A program made the position numbers and the translations under genes. Under the pieces are notes generated by a model that saw nothing but the letters and a program-made list of their open reading frames with translations, made no database searches and had not been told where the DNA came from. This document shows, piece after piece, positions 47,301-59,256 of a DNA stretch of 64,000 bases (its first letter is position 1; the number at the start of each line of letters is the position of its first letter). The stretch is from contig NC_049985.1 of the NCBI RefSeq assembly GCF_000003815.2, positions 1,081,863-1,145,862 of the forward strand, in the 5' to 3' direction. The DNA is from Branchiostoma floridae. Its lineage: Eukaryota > Chordata > Leptocardii > Amphioxiformes > Branchiostomatidae.

Positions 47301-49857
47301 TACTGTCCTGATCGATAATGTATCGAATTTTCAAACCCAGGCTCTCACTGCCAGTCTACTGAATGTTAAGAAAGAAATCTATCGGTTTTCAAGCCTTGCA
47401 GTGTCCTTTTGGGCGCTACTTCATAACATACAACCGACCTCAATCTGGGAGACTATTCAGGAGCTGAGAGATAGTGGAGTCGTTAGTAGTGAGAACGCAC
47501 ATCACTTGCTGGTGCTGATCAGTATCTCAGCAGAACTGAGGCTGCGGACATACATGAACAATCATGGACAAGTAGAAAACATGTCAATCTTATCGTCAAT
47601 GTCGACCGATACGGGCATTGAGGAGAAATTCAAGAAAGTGTTTTACATCTCAAATACAAAACAGCTCATGAGATACTATTACACAGAAAGACCCCTGAAG
47701 CACTTTATTTCACAGCTGAAAGACCCTCAACGTTCGGAAGAACCGCCAATCTTCTTTGACAATTCTTCAAAGTTCAAAGCAGAGGTATATAAAAGTCTGT
47801 GCGATTTTGAGAATTTTAAGACATTCTCAGAACAAACGCTACAAAGTGATTTAATGAAATATGGTCATAACACTGCGCACAGGGATGTTGCCGGATCACT
47901 AAACAACTTAGGTACCGCCTGGAGAGACCTTGGTGATTTTAGAAAGGCGGTCAGCTATTATGAACAGTCACTACAGATGAACCGGAGTATCTATGGTAAG
48001 GACACTGAACATCCTGACATCGCAAACTTACTTAATAACTTGGGTGCCACCTGTAGCGATCTCGGGGATCACAGAAAGGCGGTCAGCTATTATGAACAGG
48101 CACTAGAGATGAGGTGGAGTATCTATGGTAAGGACACTGCACATCCTGACATCGCCAGCTCACTTAATAACTTGGGTGCCGCCTGGGGGACACTGGGGGA
48201 TTACAGAAAGGCGGTCAGCTATTTTGAAAAGTCACTACAGATGAACCGGAGTATCTATGGTAAGGACACTGAACATCCTGACATCGCAAACTTACTTAAT
48301 AACTTGGGTGCCACCTGTAGCGATCTCGGGGATCACAGAAAGGCGGTCAGCTATTATGAACAGGCACTAGAGATGAGGTGGAGTATCTATGGTAAGGACA
48401 CTGCACATCCTGACATCGCCAGCTCACTTAATAACTTGGGTGCCGCCTGGGAGAAACTCGGGGATTACAGAAAGGCGGTCAGCTATTTTGAAAAGTCACT
48501 ACAGATGAACCGGAGTATCTATGGTAAGGACACTGAACATTCTGACATCGCAAAATTACTTAATAACTTGGGTGCCACCTGTAGCGATCTCGGGGATCAC
48601 AGAAAGGCGGTCAGCTATTATAAGCAGGCACTACAGATGAAGCGGAGTATCTATGGTAAGGACACTGCACATCCTGACATCGCCAGCTCGCTTAACAACT
48701 TGGGTGCTGCCTGGACTAACCTTGGTGATCACAAAAAGGTGGTCAGCTATTATGAGCAGGCACTACAGATGAACCGGAGTATCTATGGTAAGGACACTTC
48801 ACATCGTGGCATCGCCAGCTCACTTTACAACTTGGGTGCCGCCTGGGGGAAACTCGGGGATTACAGAAAGGCGGTCAGCTATTTTGAACAGGCTCTACAG
48901 ATGAAACGGAGTATCTATGGCGAGGACACTGCACATCGTGACATCGCCAGCTCACTTAACAACTTGGGTACAGCCTGGAGCGACCTTGGTGATCTCAAAA
49001 AGGCGGTTAGCTATTATGAACAGTCACTACAGATGAAGCGAGGTATCTATGGTAAGGACACTGCACATCCTAACATCGCCAACTCGCTTAATAACTTGGG
49101 TGCCACCTGGGGGAAACTCGGGGATTACAGAAAGGCGGTCAGCTATTATGAACAGGCTCTACAGATGAAACGGAGTATCTATGGCGAGGACACTGCACAT
49201 CGTGACATCGTCAGCTCACTTAACAACTTGGGTACAGCCTGGAGTAACCTTGGTGATCACAGAAAGGCGATCAGCTATTATGAACAGTCACTACAGATGA
49301 GGCGGAGTGTTTATGGTGAGGACACGGCACATCCTGACATCGCTGACTCACTTTACAACTTGGGTAATGCCTGTGGAAACCTTGGTGATCACAGAAAGGC
49401 TGTCGGCTATTATGAACAGGCACTACAGATGTACCGGAGTATCTATGGTGAGGACACCGCACATCCTGACATCGCCCGCTCACTTAACAACTTGGGTAAC
49501 GCATGGGACGACCTTGGTGATCACAGAAAGGCGGTCCGCTATTTTGAACAGGCACTACAGATGAACCGGAGTATCTATGGCGAGGACACTGAACATCCTG
49601 ATATCGCCAGCTCACGTAACAACTTGGGTAAGGCATGGAGCGACCTTGGTGATCACAGAAAGGCGATTAGCTATTATGAAAAGTCACTACAGATGAGGCG
49701 GGTAATCTATGGCGAGAACACTGCACATCCTGACATTGTACAGACGCTGAACAATTTGAGTGTTGCATGGAGAGAGCTTGGCGATTACGTAAAGGGCTTT
49801 AACTATTTATTTTCTACTGAGCGAACAAATGAAACAGCATATCATAACTTCAGATAA
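44328..49857 (+). CDS. Gene D: NTase-TPR paralogue with frame disruptions
   Basis: Exons 44328-45033, 45500-45615, 45726-45776, 45980-46086 and 46301-49857 match the family pattern. Exon 1 is 706 bp, four more than in B and E, because GGCAACACATGTAGACTC has an extra TGTA (or ATGT) near 44760; translation from the ATG then leaves the family frame and stops at 44858. The large exon is open: NTase-like motif [18 protein letters not shown] (GS at 46786-46791) and 15 TPRs. A second 4-nt insertion, ATTT, near 49808 replaces the usual C-terminus with an unrelated tail ending at TAA 49855-49857. Exon 2 ends CGCAT/GTAAGT, giving Ile where the others have Ser. It is a recent pseudogene, an allele, or affected by error. 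Intron 3 is the shortest of the five (203 bp). Confidence 0.75.
47878..49854 (+). repeat. 15 TPR units in gene D with a 264-nt higher-order repeat
   Basis: The basic period is 132 nt. In the first half, units alternate in pairs: the segment from 47974 recurs at 48238 and again at 48502, each step 264 nt, with only a few changes. Pair members differ in the variable block (ATCSD with ALEMRW, then AAWGT or AAWEK with YFEKSLQMN). Confidence 0.93.
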
Positions 49858-50157
49858 GTAACCAGCAGCAAACCTTCCCTTCCTTAGCAAATGCCTCTAA
49901 ATGACCTCTCTTATTTTGCAAAGACGTCAGATGATAGGCCTGGACCATTTAGTCCCGTCACATAGGTGGGCACCACGATAGATTGTGAAATGAAAGTCAT
50001 GAGTTTTATTTTACTGTATTTTGGCTGCTATACGGGATGACATTGTGACTGACATTGTTTGATCCGTACTGCTGTCAGATTTCGCGATAATCAATTTCTT
50101 TTGTGCTTGTTGAACACGTCTGTTATTCTTGACTACGAAAACATCTACGAGGGGTGA

Positions 50158-50651
50158 TCAATAAGTATGTGTCCTCATCAAAATAAGCTGCACAGCTCAA
50201 AGTTTTGGGCATATATGTAAAGAATGGAATTCTTTTATGAATGTCTACCACCATTTAAATCATTGTGATCAAGTGACGTTAGGTGACAGACAAGGTAAAT
50301 ATATGGACAGTTGAGCTTCGACCTGAGGTGTGCGGGTCAATTCTACTGAAAGTGAGACATCCGCTTCTTTCTATTTGAAATACGAAGTAAATCCTTATCA
50401 AACTTTTTGACAATGTTTTCTTAGATTTCATTGCATGAGGATCACGATCCACGCAGCTCTGGTCACAGTTTACTTTTATTGTTCTCGCCACTTACCTTCT
50501 GGTTTTCAAAAGGACGTCGACTGGAAAGTAGCAATGACCACAGTGATTTTAGTGGACATTGTTAAAAAAAAATTTATACTAACGATGCCCAGAAATTTGA
50601 ATTGTACACCTTATATCTTGGTCATGCCGAGAACTTATCAATCACACCTCA
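50158..50651. mobile_element. Mariner-like non-autonomous element in the 3' flank of D
   Basis: Same insertion as at 19227-19712 and 59538-60041: ends CGAGGGGTGATCAAT and the inverse of TGAGGTGTGATTGATAAG, with TA at 50156-50157 and 50652-50653. No intact transposase. Confidence 0.65.
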
Positions 50652-52437
50652 TAGTTAAGATGTCAGAACGAGAGCCGTAAAGATTCCCATTCTGCTTCCT
50701 GTATCAGACTCGTACGTTTAGGAAGGGTAGTCATCCAGGTTAACAATGTTCAATTAAAGGTCCAGTTTTGGGATTGAATTGTAGTTAAGTATCAGACCCC
50801 TGTTACCGCCGTAAAGAAGTGTTGTGTTTGTGTATATGTGTGTTTTTGAGTATATTGCGTATTTTTACCCGCTTTTATATATATTTATGGGTGGAATTTG
50901 ATGACTTGGGACTGGTGGGTAAATCTTGCAAATATTAAGATTAATGATTTAGGTTGGAGCTTAGTCAATAGAGTTTAATGTTAAGTGTTTTTAGGCCGGG
51001 CAACACTCTGTAATAAGATACGACTTCTATACACGGAAAACCCACAAATGAGTACTGAGAGAAATTCCAAATATAATGTGATTCTTATGTACATGGCAGA
51101 AGGTAACTGGGTTGATGTCTATGAGAATAAAAAACATGTTGAATGTCACTCAACCGCCCGAGGGAGTTGGCCAGACTATACATGATTTACCTCTATGATC
51201 CAGACATTAAGCATCCTCGTACGGTGAATATATTTCTATTGTGTAGATCGTTGAGCATTGCCTATTTAAATCATACATACATGATTGACTAATTTCTTTA
51301 TGATCTGTTGATCATGTTTAGTTTTGTCTAATTTCAGTTTTTGATGTTAAGATTAATTGTAACGTTGTGTATGATCACTGAGTTATATTATTTTCACTTG
51401 GTTTATTATTGTTCGATGTATAATCTTCATGACCATTTAATTGTATCATGATTTGTATATTTTGACGGGGGGAGAGTTTGTATAAGCCACATGGCTTTTT
51501 TCTCCCCCCTTGCACGTTCTGTTGTATTCTATAATTTTCTGTATGTATCATTTTTTAAAGTGCAAAATAAAATCAATCAATCAATCAATCATGATGTTTC
51601 TGACCTAGGGCGAAGAGTTGCTGTTACAGTTCCAATCCTGTAACCCGTAACATTGAGTGGCCTTCAGGCCTTGTTACGTGGTGACCATTGAGTAAAAAAA
51701 AAAAAAAATAGAATAACAGAACCGTATTGTACATAGAAAGTTGCTACAAGTACATTGTATGTCAAACCTAGTTCAGTGTTATAGTTCAGCGGTAAGTAAA
51801 GAAACATATCCAAAGTACTGTATATGTGTAGAGATAATTAAGACGCCATATCGAGTAACATGATATCGTGTTTGTTATGATAATCAATGGCTTTTTAACA
51901 CCTTTTTGTCCAGAGCCAGGGTTCTATATGTACAGCTATGTTGTAAAATACACATGGAGGAAATGTTCTTGTCAGCGTGTTGCAATGTGTATATTCTAAT
52001 TTTTGGTCTTCAAATGTGACAAAACTTACTATTATAGACCAATCTGCTTCGATTTTTAGATGGCATCCTCTTAATACCCAAAAACTGATGAAGAAATATG
52101 GTAAAAATATGTCCTACATCCATGTGGTAGCATTATAACATTAATAATTCCGAAAATAGCTTCATCAGGTTGGCAGAATATAGGAGAATTCTTTTTACAC
52201 CACCAACAGGTAACTTACATTGCTTACGTTTCGATGTCTCTCAGACCACCGTAAGTCCTACAAACACCTGTAAAGGTGTGGGACCTTAAACGTCAATAGA
52301 GTTACACCCAGGAGGTTATATAGACCTCCTTAGTTACACTAAAACAATTAATATCATAGGCTACGTGTCAGATTGACGTGTGTTTACGAAGCTTCAGTGG
52401 GGTTCTCAAACCTTTGCACTTTTTATCGGCTGGAGGA
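50652..52437. other. Intergenic flank between D and E
   Basis: Matches 19713-21240. A ~435-bp insertion at about 51276-51708, absent at the matching site near 20330, holds a LINE-like 3' end with a TCAATCAATCAATCAATC tail (about 51570-51590) followed by a second piece ending in a run of A (51693-51707). No gene is supportable. Confidence 0.55.
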
Positions 52438-52446
52438 TGATGTAAT
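52438..52446 (+). promoter_or_regulatory. C/EBP-ATF-like site upstream of gene E
   Basis: TGATGTAAT, 116 bp before the ATG, fits TGATGNAAN. The surrounding ~170 bp resembles the promoter of gene B (shared AAGCTTCAGTGGGGTTCTCA). Confidence 0.35.
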
Positions 52447-52553
52447 GCTGATGTTTGTCCAGACCTGTGTTTGTTCAAGTCACGCGCATAAAGCTACCAC
52501 GTAGACCAGTAAAGATTAGCAGTTTTACAGAACGGTTCTCTCAGCAGTTCGCC

Positions 52554-55500
52554 ATGTTGCGGGTCTGTGAGAAACTCCGCGAGGCGGACGCGAAGGGCAG
52601 GAGGTACGGACTAACGCGTGCGGAGACAGGCTACCTCCGTGCCCTGGTGGACGCCACGGCTGACATGGACAGGCTGGTGGAAGTGGAGGTGCTCAAAAGT
52701 CTGGGCGACGTGAACTTGGAGAAGGGAAGACTCGGGAAGGACGTAAGGAAGTACAACTTGGCCTTGGCGCTTTACATGGCTGCTGTGGTCCGGTGTGACC
52801 ATCGGGATCAGAGAGAAGGTATAGAGCACAGATACGAATACACGGAGAGACTTTTACAAGGGATATCGTCAAAGGAATCACAAGGTCGAGAGCAACTAAC
52901 TGTAAACAAGGAGACGACAACACTTGCAAAGGTGGCAGGAAAGTTCCAAGACCTGGACAAGAGACGGGCTGCCGGTGGTAACACAGATTCTGTGCTGATT
53001 GGATACGCACAGTTGATGGTAGAGGGAATAGTAAACGACAACAGTATGTTAGAAACAGAAGCCATGAAAAGTCTCGGTGACGTGTACCTGAAAAGAGGAA
53101 CAGAAACTAGAGACACTAGAAACTTGACCAGAGCTTCTTCTCTGTACAACAAGGCACTGGCGCGGTGTCACAACGTCCAGGGAGCAGTTGTCCTTGTCCA
53201 CCGCTTACTGTATACTGCAAAGATCAGGCAGGATATCGTCACAAGAAGCACCAAGGTGAGTAAACTATGCTGAAATTTGACAACAAAAGAGAAAATCGTG
53301 AAACTGTTTTTTTTCGCTGGTCAATGTCGACAATGAAGTTTACCACTAGGACGATAGCAGCTTTCTCATTGACAGTCAAACCATTTATGCACCTTATTTT
53401 TTTCTTACTTCTGCCGACAAACTGACGATCTGGGTTGCATGTGTTCTGTATCTTTGAGGACAGCGTAGTTTCAAAAGTTATGAATGTATTTCCACAATGT
53501 TTAGGCTGTGAGTAGACGAGAACAATAAATGGGTCCATGGAGTCAATAATGCCCAAATAAAAAATAAATGAAAAAAAAAAGTTAAGTCCAGCGTTGGCAC
53601 TCTTAGAGTCACATGAGGTCTTTGACCTTTGACCGGTTGTCAACGTTGTGTTAAATAACACGATTGCCCACCTGTTAATCATTTGCGGCTTCCTATTGGT
53701 TCTCGTGGAAGAACTCGTACGTAATATTTATGGCTCCTGTCTAATTTCATAGAGGTCAGCTCGTAAACAGCGACAACAAGCCGTGAGGCGACAGAAGGAC
53801 CACTTCTCTCCCTTCTCAGCTGCGCCCTCTAGTGATGTCATCAATGACGGCATTAGCCGTCCGTACAGGTAGGTTGAGGGGAGGCTGGTTCTTAATTGAT
53901 TTTGACTTTCCTTTTAGGTATATAACATAAAGCTCTGTTTTTTGTAGAATTCAAATGAATGTTTCGTAATTCCACTTCAGTGCCCCGGAACTACAGAAAT
54001 CGGAGGACCCTACACGTGTTGACGATGACAAGTTAGTGTTGTCCATTTCTTTGCTAAGTGCTTCGAAAGTGTTTGAAAACTCTTAATGTAAATTCACTGC
54101 CATGTAATTTGTTCATAAACTGTAGCAGTTGAACCTGGCCTGGATGCTTTGCACTATTGCTGAACTTGATGCAAACATGCCCAGACAACTGGAGAAGCTG
54201 TGAATGGATCTTTATGATATGTAGAGGCCATTTAATTGCACAACGGATAATCGCACACTTTTGTTAATTGGACGAAACCCCCAAACCGGTCGTGGTGTGG
54301 TCCTGCTTAACAACTTCGCTTTCTTGCATAATTCGGATAATTGAACGAAAGGCACTGGCAAATAGGGTGTGCAATTAAGCGACTTCTACTGTATTTGGTA
54401 TTTGGGTAGGTGTCGGCAAAAACGAAGTACAATTTTGATTGTGGTCCACCTGGTGACTTCTTGCTGTACTGCAGCAGAACTTCCGGTTCTTATAACTCGT
54501 GCTCTATGGGCCCCTTAGCAGTTTGTAAGGAACCGCATGGGCTTTGACAAAGAATGCTCAAGGAGTTGGCGGATCGCCATGATTTTTTGTTGGTAGAGTT
54601 TTTAACTGTCAATCGACACAAAAATTTGCTCACCTCAAATTTTCGGTCGCACATCCATCAACCTTCGTCAAGAGTGGTGATCCAATTACTCTGAGCACGT
54701 TACCTGGGGAATACTTGACTCGAGTGAAGAATCGTAGATGCCTGGGAAGTGATGTCGGCCCCGTCTTTTTTAAGTGTTGGCACTTAATTATATGCGAGTG
54801 AGTTATAATGATTAGTACATTTTTTTCTTTACAGTGAATACGAAGAACATCTCCATGCTGGCTGCAGGGCCCTGCAGACTGGAGACCTGGACACAGCAGA
54901 ACAAAGCTTTGCAGCTGCGCTCAAGTCTGTTCACGTCAAGGGTGAGGCCAAGTATCAACTTAGTTTAGAGAAGCTACTACTTGGTTCTTGTTGACACACA
55001 GAGCTATGCTTACTACAAACCTGTGCTGTCTATATGTAATATAGATATTATCATCGTAAAGGCGTTTTGAATACGACAAATGAAAACACTAATACTTAAG
55101 ACATTTGTAATGTTTATGACAAACTTGATTCATCTTTTTAAGTTTGAGTTTTTAACTTATAAAAGTGCGCAAATGGAAATACGAATTTACTATGGCATTT
55201 AAAAGGTCTGCTTTCCGAAACGAAGAAGTAAATAGAAAATTACGATGGATAATTTTCCATTTATAACCGGTGCAATGGCCGAGTGGGTAGAGTGTTCGCC
55301 TTGCATTCGGTAGGTCGTGAGTTCGATCCCCGGCCGAGTCATACCAAAGACTCTAAAAATGGTACATGCTGCTTTCTCTGCTTAGCACTCAGCACTAAAG
55401 AGTATGGAAGTTAAACACACATCACTACCAGCGGACCATCCCCCTGCTGTAGTGACTTGCACATGTGTGGCCCAAGGGCTTCAAAGTGGGGATGGGCGCC

Positions 55501-58500
55501 ACCCTACGCGTCTGTAGATGCATGGGCAAACCTTTTTTTGAAAATAATTTTCCATTTACAGGTCAACACAAGAAGGAAGCCGAGCCCCTGTACAAGTTGG
55601 GGAAGGTCTATCTGAAGAGAGGAATCCAGTCAAAGGACGGAGGCGACTTCACCAAGGCTGCAGCACTCTGTAATGCAGCACTGGTAAGGTCAAGGAGAGA
55701 AGATATAGAGGAAGTAATCCAGGAAGTAACTCAGGCATTTGTTAAGGAAGTCTTGAAGATAGAACAGGAGGTAGACAATGGTGATACAGGGAAACACAAA
55801 TTGATGTTGAAGGCTGATAGGGACTACGTAGAGAAAGAGATCAAAAGAATTGAACAACAGGTAGATCCGTATAGCCTTGATGAGAATGACCCAAAGGTAA
55901 AAGAAGTGGAGATGAAGAGAGTGGAAGCAATCAAAGCATTGTTTCAGGCACTTATTGATCGGCGTAAAACGTTCATAGCTGGCCTTGTAGATGAATGCAT
56001 TGAGTTGATGGGTCCCCCTCCCTGCAAGTACGCCATGATAGGTTTGGGTTCACAAGCCACAGGATTGGTAACTCCATACTCTGATCTGGAATTTGCCATT
56101 TTGGTAGAAAATGAAACCGAGAATAATGTTAGTTATTTCCGCAACTTCACTCATTATCTGCATCTCAAAGTGATAAATCTGGGAGAGACCATTCTCCCTG
56201 CCATGGGGATTAAGTCTCTTAATGATTTCTACTCAGACAAACCTCTGGACAATTGGTTTTATGACTCAGTGACACCGCGCGGTTTGGCGTTCGATGGAGC
56301 CATGCCACATGCATGCAAGACTCCACTGGGCAGGGGCAGAAACAACACAGGAACATGCGAACTCATCCGCACACCAAGCAACATGACAAACATTCTGAGA
56401 GAAGACCTTACATTCCATTTAAAGAAAGGCTACCACCTTGCTAGTATACTGGGAAATGTGTCTTTTCTCACAGGAGAACAGGGCTTGGTCGATGAGTACA
56501 GATCGTTATGGACTCAGCATCTTCAAGACGATACTGAGGGCGTTCAGCTGGTAATGGCACTTAATTTACTGGGCGATAATATATCGACTTTTCAAACACA
56601 GGCTCTCACTGCTAATATGAGTAATGTTAAGAAAGAAGTTTATCGGTTTTCAAGCCTTGCAGTGTCCTTTTGGGCGCTACTCCATAACATACAACCGACC
56701 ACAATCTGGGAGACAATTCAAAAGCTGAGAAACAGTGGAGTCGTCAGTAGTGAGAACGCACATCACTTGATGGTGCTGGTCAGTATCTCAGCAGAACTGA
56801 GGCTGCGGACATACATGAACAACCGTGGGCAGGTGGAAAACATGTCAGCCTTATCGCCAATGTCAACCGATAACGACATATCGGAGAAATTACAGAAAGT
56901 GTTTTACATCTCAAATACAAAACAGCTCATGAGATACTATTACACAGAAAGACCCCTGAGGCACTTTCTTTTACATCCGACCGACAATCAGTCTTTGAAA
57001 GAACCACCAATTTTTTTTGACAATTCTTCAGAGCTAAAAGCAAAGATTTATCAAAGTCTGTGCGATTTCGAAAATTTTAAGAAATTCTCAGAACAAACGT
57101 TACACAGCGATGTATCGAAATATAGTGAAAACACTAGTACTGCACGCAGTGATGTTGCCGTCTCACTAAACAACGTAGGTACCGCCTGGAGAGACCTTGG
57201 TGATCACAGAAAGGCGGTCAGCTATTATGAACAGGCTCTACAGATGAACCGGAGTATCTATGGTGAAGACGCTGCACATCCTGCCATCGCAAACTCACTT
57301 AACAACTTGGGTACCGCCTGTGGCGACCTTGGTGATCACAGAAAGGCGGTCAGCTACTATGAACAGTCACTACAGATGAACCGAAGTATCTATGGTGAAG
57401 ACACTGAACATCCTGCCATCGCAAACTCACTTAACAACTTGGGTGCCACCTGGACTAACCTTGGTGATCTCAAAAAGGCGGTCAGCTATTATGAACAGTC
57501 ACTACAGATGAAGCGGAGTATCTATGGTGAGGGCACTGCACATCCTGACATCGCCAGCTCACTTAACAACTTGGGTGGAGCCTGGAGAAACCTCGGGGAT
57601 AACAGAAAGGCGATCAGCTATTATGAACAGGCATTAGAGATGATGAGGAGTATCTATGGTGGGGATAATGCACATCCTAACATAGCCGGCTCACTTAACA
57701 ACTTGGGTGCCACCTGGAGTAACCTTGGGGATAACAGAAAGGCGATCAGCTATTATGAACAGTCACTACAGATGAAGCGGAGTATCTATGGTGAGGACAC
57801 TGCACATCGTGACATCGCCAGCTCACTTAACAACTTGGGTAATGCCTGGAGAAACCTTGGGGATAACAGAAAGGCGATCATCTATTATGAACAGTCACTA
57901 CAGATGAAGCTGAGTATCTATGGTGAGGACACCGCACATCCTGACATCGCCGGCTCACTTAACAACTTGGGTGCCACCTGGAGAAACCTCGGGGATAACA
58001 GAAAGGAGGTCAGCTATTATGAACAGGCACTGCGGATGAGGCGGAGTATCTATGGCGAGGACACTGCACATCCTGAAATCGCCAGCTCACTTAACAACTT
58101 GGGTGGAGCCTGGACAAACCTCGGGGATAAAAGAAAGGCGATCAGCTATTATAAACAGGCATTAGAGATGATGAGGGGTATCTATGGTGAGGATAATGCA
58201 CATCCTAACATAGCCGCCTCACTTAACAACTTGGGTAACGCCTGGGGTGACCTTGGGAATAACAAAAAGGCGATCAGCTATTATGAACAGTCCCTACAGA
58301 TGAAGCTGAGTATCTATGGTGAGGACAACGCACATCCTGACATCGCCAATTCACTTAACAACTTGGGTGCCACCTGGAGTAACCTTGGGGATAACAGAAA
58401 GGCGATCAGCTATTATGAACAGTCACTACAGATGAAGCGGAGTATCTATGGTAAGAACACTGCACATCCTGAAATCGCCAATTCGCTTAATAACTTGGGT

Positions 58501-59256
58501 GCCGCCTGGGGGAAACTCGGGGATTACAGAAAGGCCGTCAGCTATTTTGAACAGTCACTACAGATGGAGCGGAGTATCTATGGTAAGAACACTGCACATC
58601 CTGATATCGCTGACTCACTTAACAACTTGGGTGCAGCCTGGAGCGACCTTGGTGAACACAGAAAGGCGGTTAGCTATTATGAACAGTCACTACAGATGGA
58701 GCGGAGTATCTATGGTAAGGACACTGCACATCCTGACATCGCAAAATCACTTAATAACTTGGGTGTAACATGTAGCGACCTCGGTGATTACAGAAAGGCG
58801 GTTAGCTATTATGAACAGTCACTACAGATGAACCGAAGTATCTATGGTAAGGACACTGCACATCCTGGCATCGCCAGCTCGCTTAATAACTTCGGTAACG
58901 CCTGCGGAAACCTTGGTGATCACAGAATGTCGGTAAGCTATCATGAACAGTCACTACAGATGAGGCGGGTAATCTATGGTGAGAACACTGCACATCCTGA
59001 CATCGCCAACTCACTTAACAACTTGGGTTTAGCCTGGAGCGACCTTGGTGATCACAGAAAGGCGGTTAGCTATTATGAAAAGTCACTACAGATGAGGCGG
59101 GTAGTCTATGGCGAGAACATTGCACACCCTGACATTGTAAAGGTGCTGAAAAATATGAGCGTTGCATGGAGAGAGCTTGGCGATGACGTAAAGAGCTTTT
59201 ACTATTTTCTATTGAGCAAACAAATGGAACAGAATATCATAACTTCAGATAAGTAA
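52554..59256 (+). CDS. Gene E: NTase-like and TPR-repeat protein, 1556 aa
   Basis: Exons 52554-53255, 53753-53868, 53981-54031, 54835-54941 and 55562-59256 join in frame to 4671 nt. The frame before the ATG opens only at TTG. The frame of exon 5 is open leftward to 55465, but that part is SINE sequence before the acceptor and should not be read as protein. The NTase-like motif [18 protein letters not shown] (GS at 56047-56052) is intact; nearby, F of GFAFDG is L. 16 TPRs follow from 57145. Units 4-10 mostly carry the LGDNRKAI variant, seen only in this copy. The C-terminal cap (NIITSDK) and 3' flank match gene A, and the promoter matches gene B. Intron 4 contains a SINE that rebuilt the acceptor tract. 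Confidence 0.85.
54216..54396. mobile_element. pogo/Tigger-like MITE in gene E intron 3
   Basis: The right end, GCAATTAAGCGACTTCTACTG before TA, read in reverse begins CAGTAGAAGTCGCTTAATTG, close to the termini of pogo/Tigger-type elements. The left end near 54216 carries a decayed inverse (TTTAATTGCACA). No transposase. The left limit is approximate. Confidence 0.45.
55264..55543 (+). mobile_element. tRNA-derived SINE in gene E intron 4
   Basis: The tRNA-like head at about 55267-55345 has A box TGGCCGAGTGGG and B box AGTTCGATCC. A 15-bp target-site duplication, ATAATTTTCCATTTA, lies at 55249-55263 and 55544-55558. The right copy forms the pyrimidine tract directly before the exon 5 acceptor (55560-55561). 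Confidence 0.85.
57145..59253 (+). repeat. 16 tandem TPR units in gene E
   Basis: 2109 bp, exactly 16 units of 132 nt less 3. Units 4-10 are dominated by the LGDNRKAI form; units 4 and 8 are sisters (GGAW, ALEMMR), as are 5 and 10 (ATWSN, SLQMKR). Confidence 0.95.

Noticed and set aside
55267-55345. tRNA gene in gene E intron 4
   Set aside because: It has tRNA-like boxes but is flanked by a 15-bp target-site duplication and carries a SINE tail.
55465-55561. N-terminal extension of the gene E large exon from an ATG at 55465
   Set aside because: This part lies in the SINE and its target-site duplication, before the conserved acceptor. None of the other copies has matching protein sequence.
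11759-59256. Kinesin light chain or nephrocystin-3 gene
   Set aside because: Only the TPR type is similar. The N-terminal coiled coil of kinesin light chain and the NTPase of nephrocystin-3 are absent, and an NTase-like segment is present in its place.
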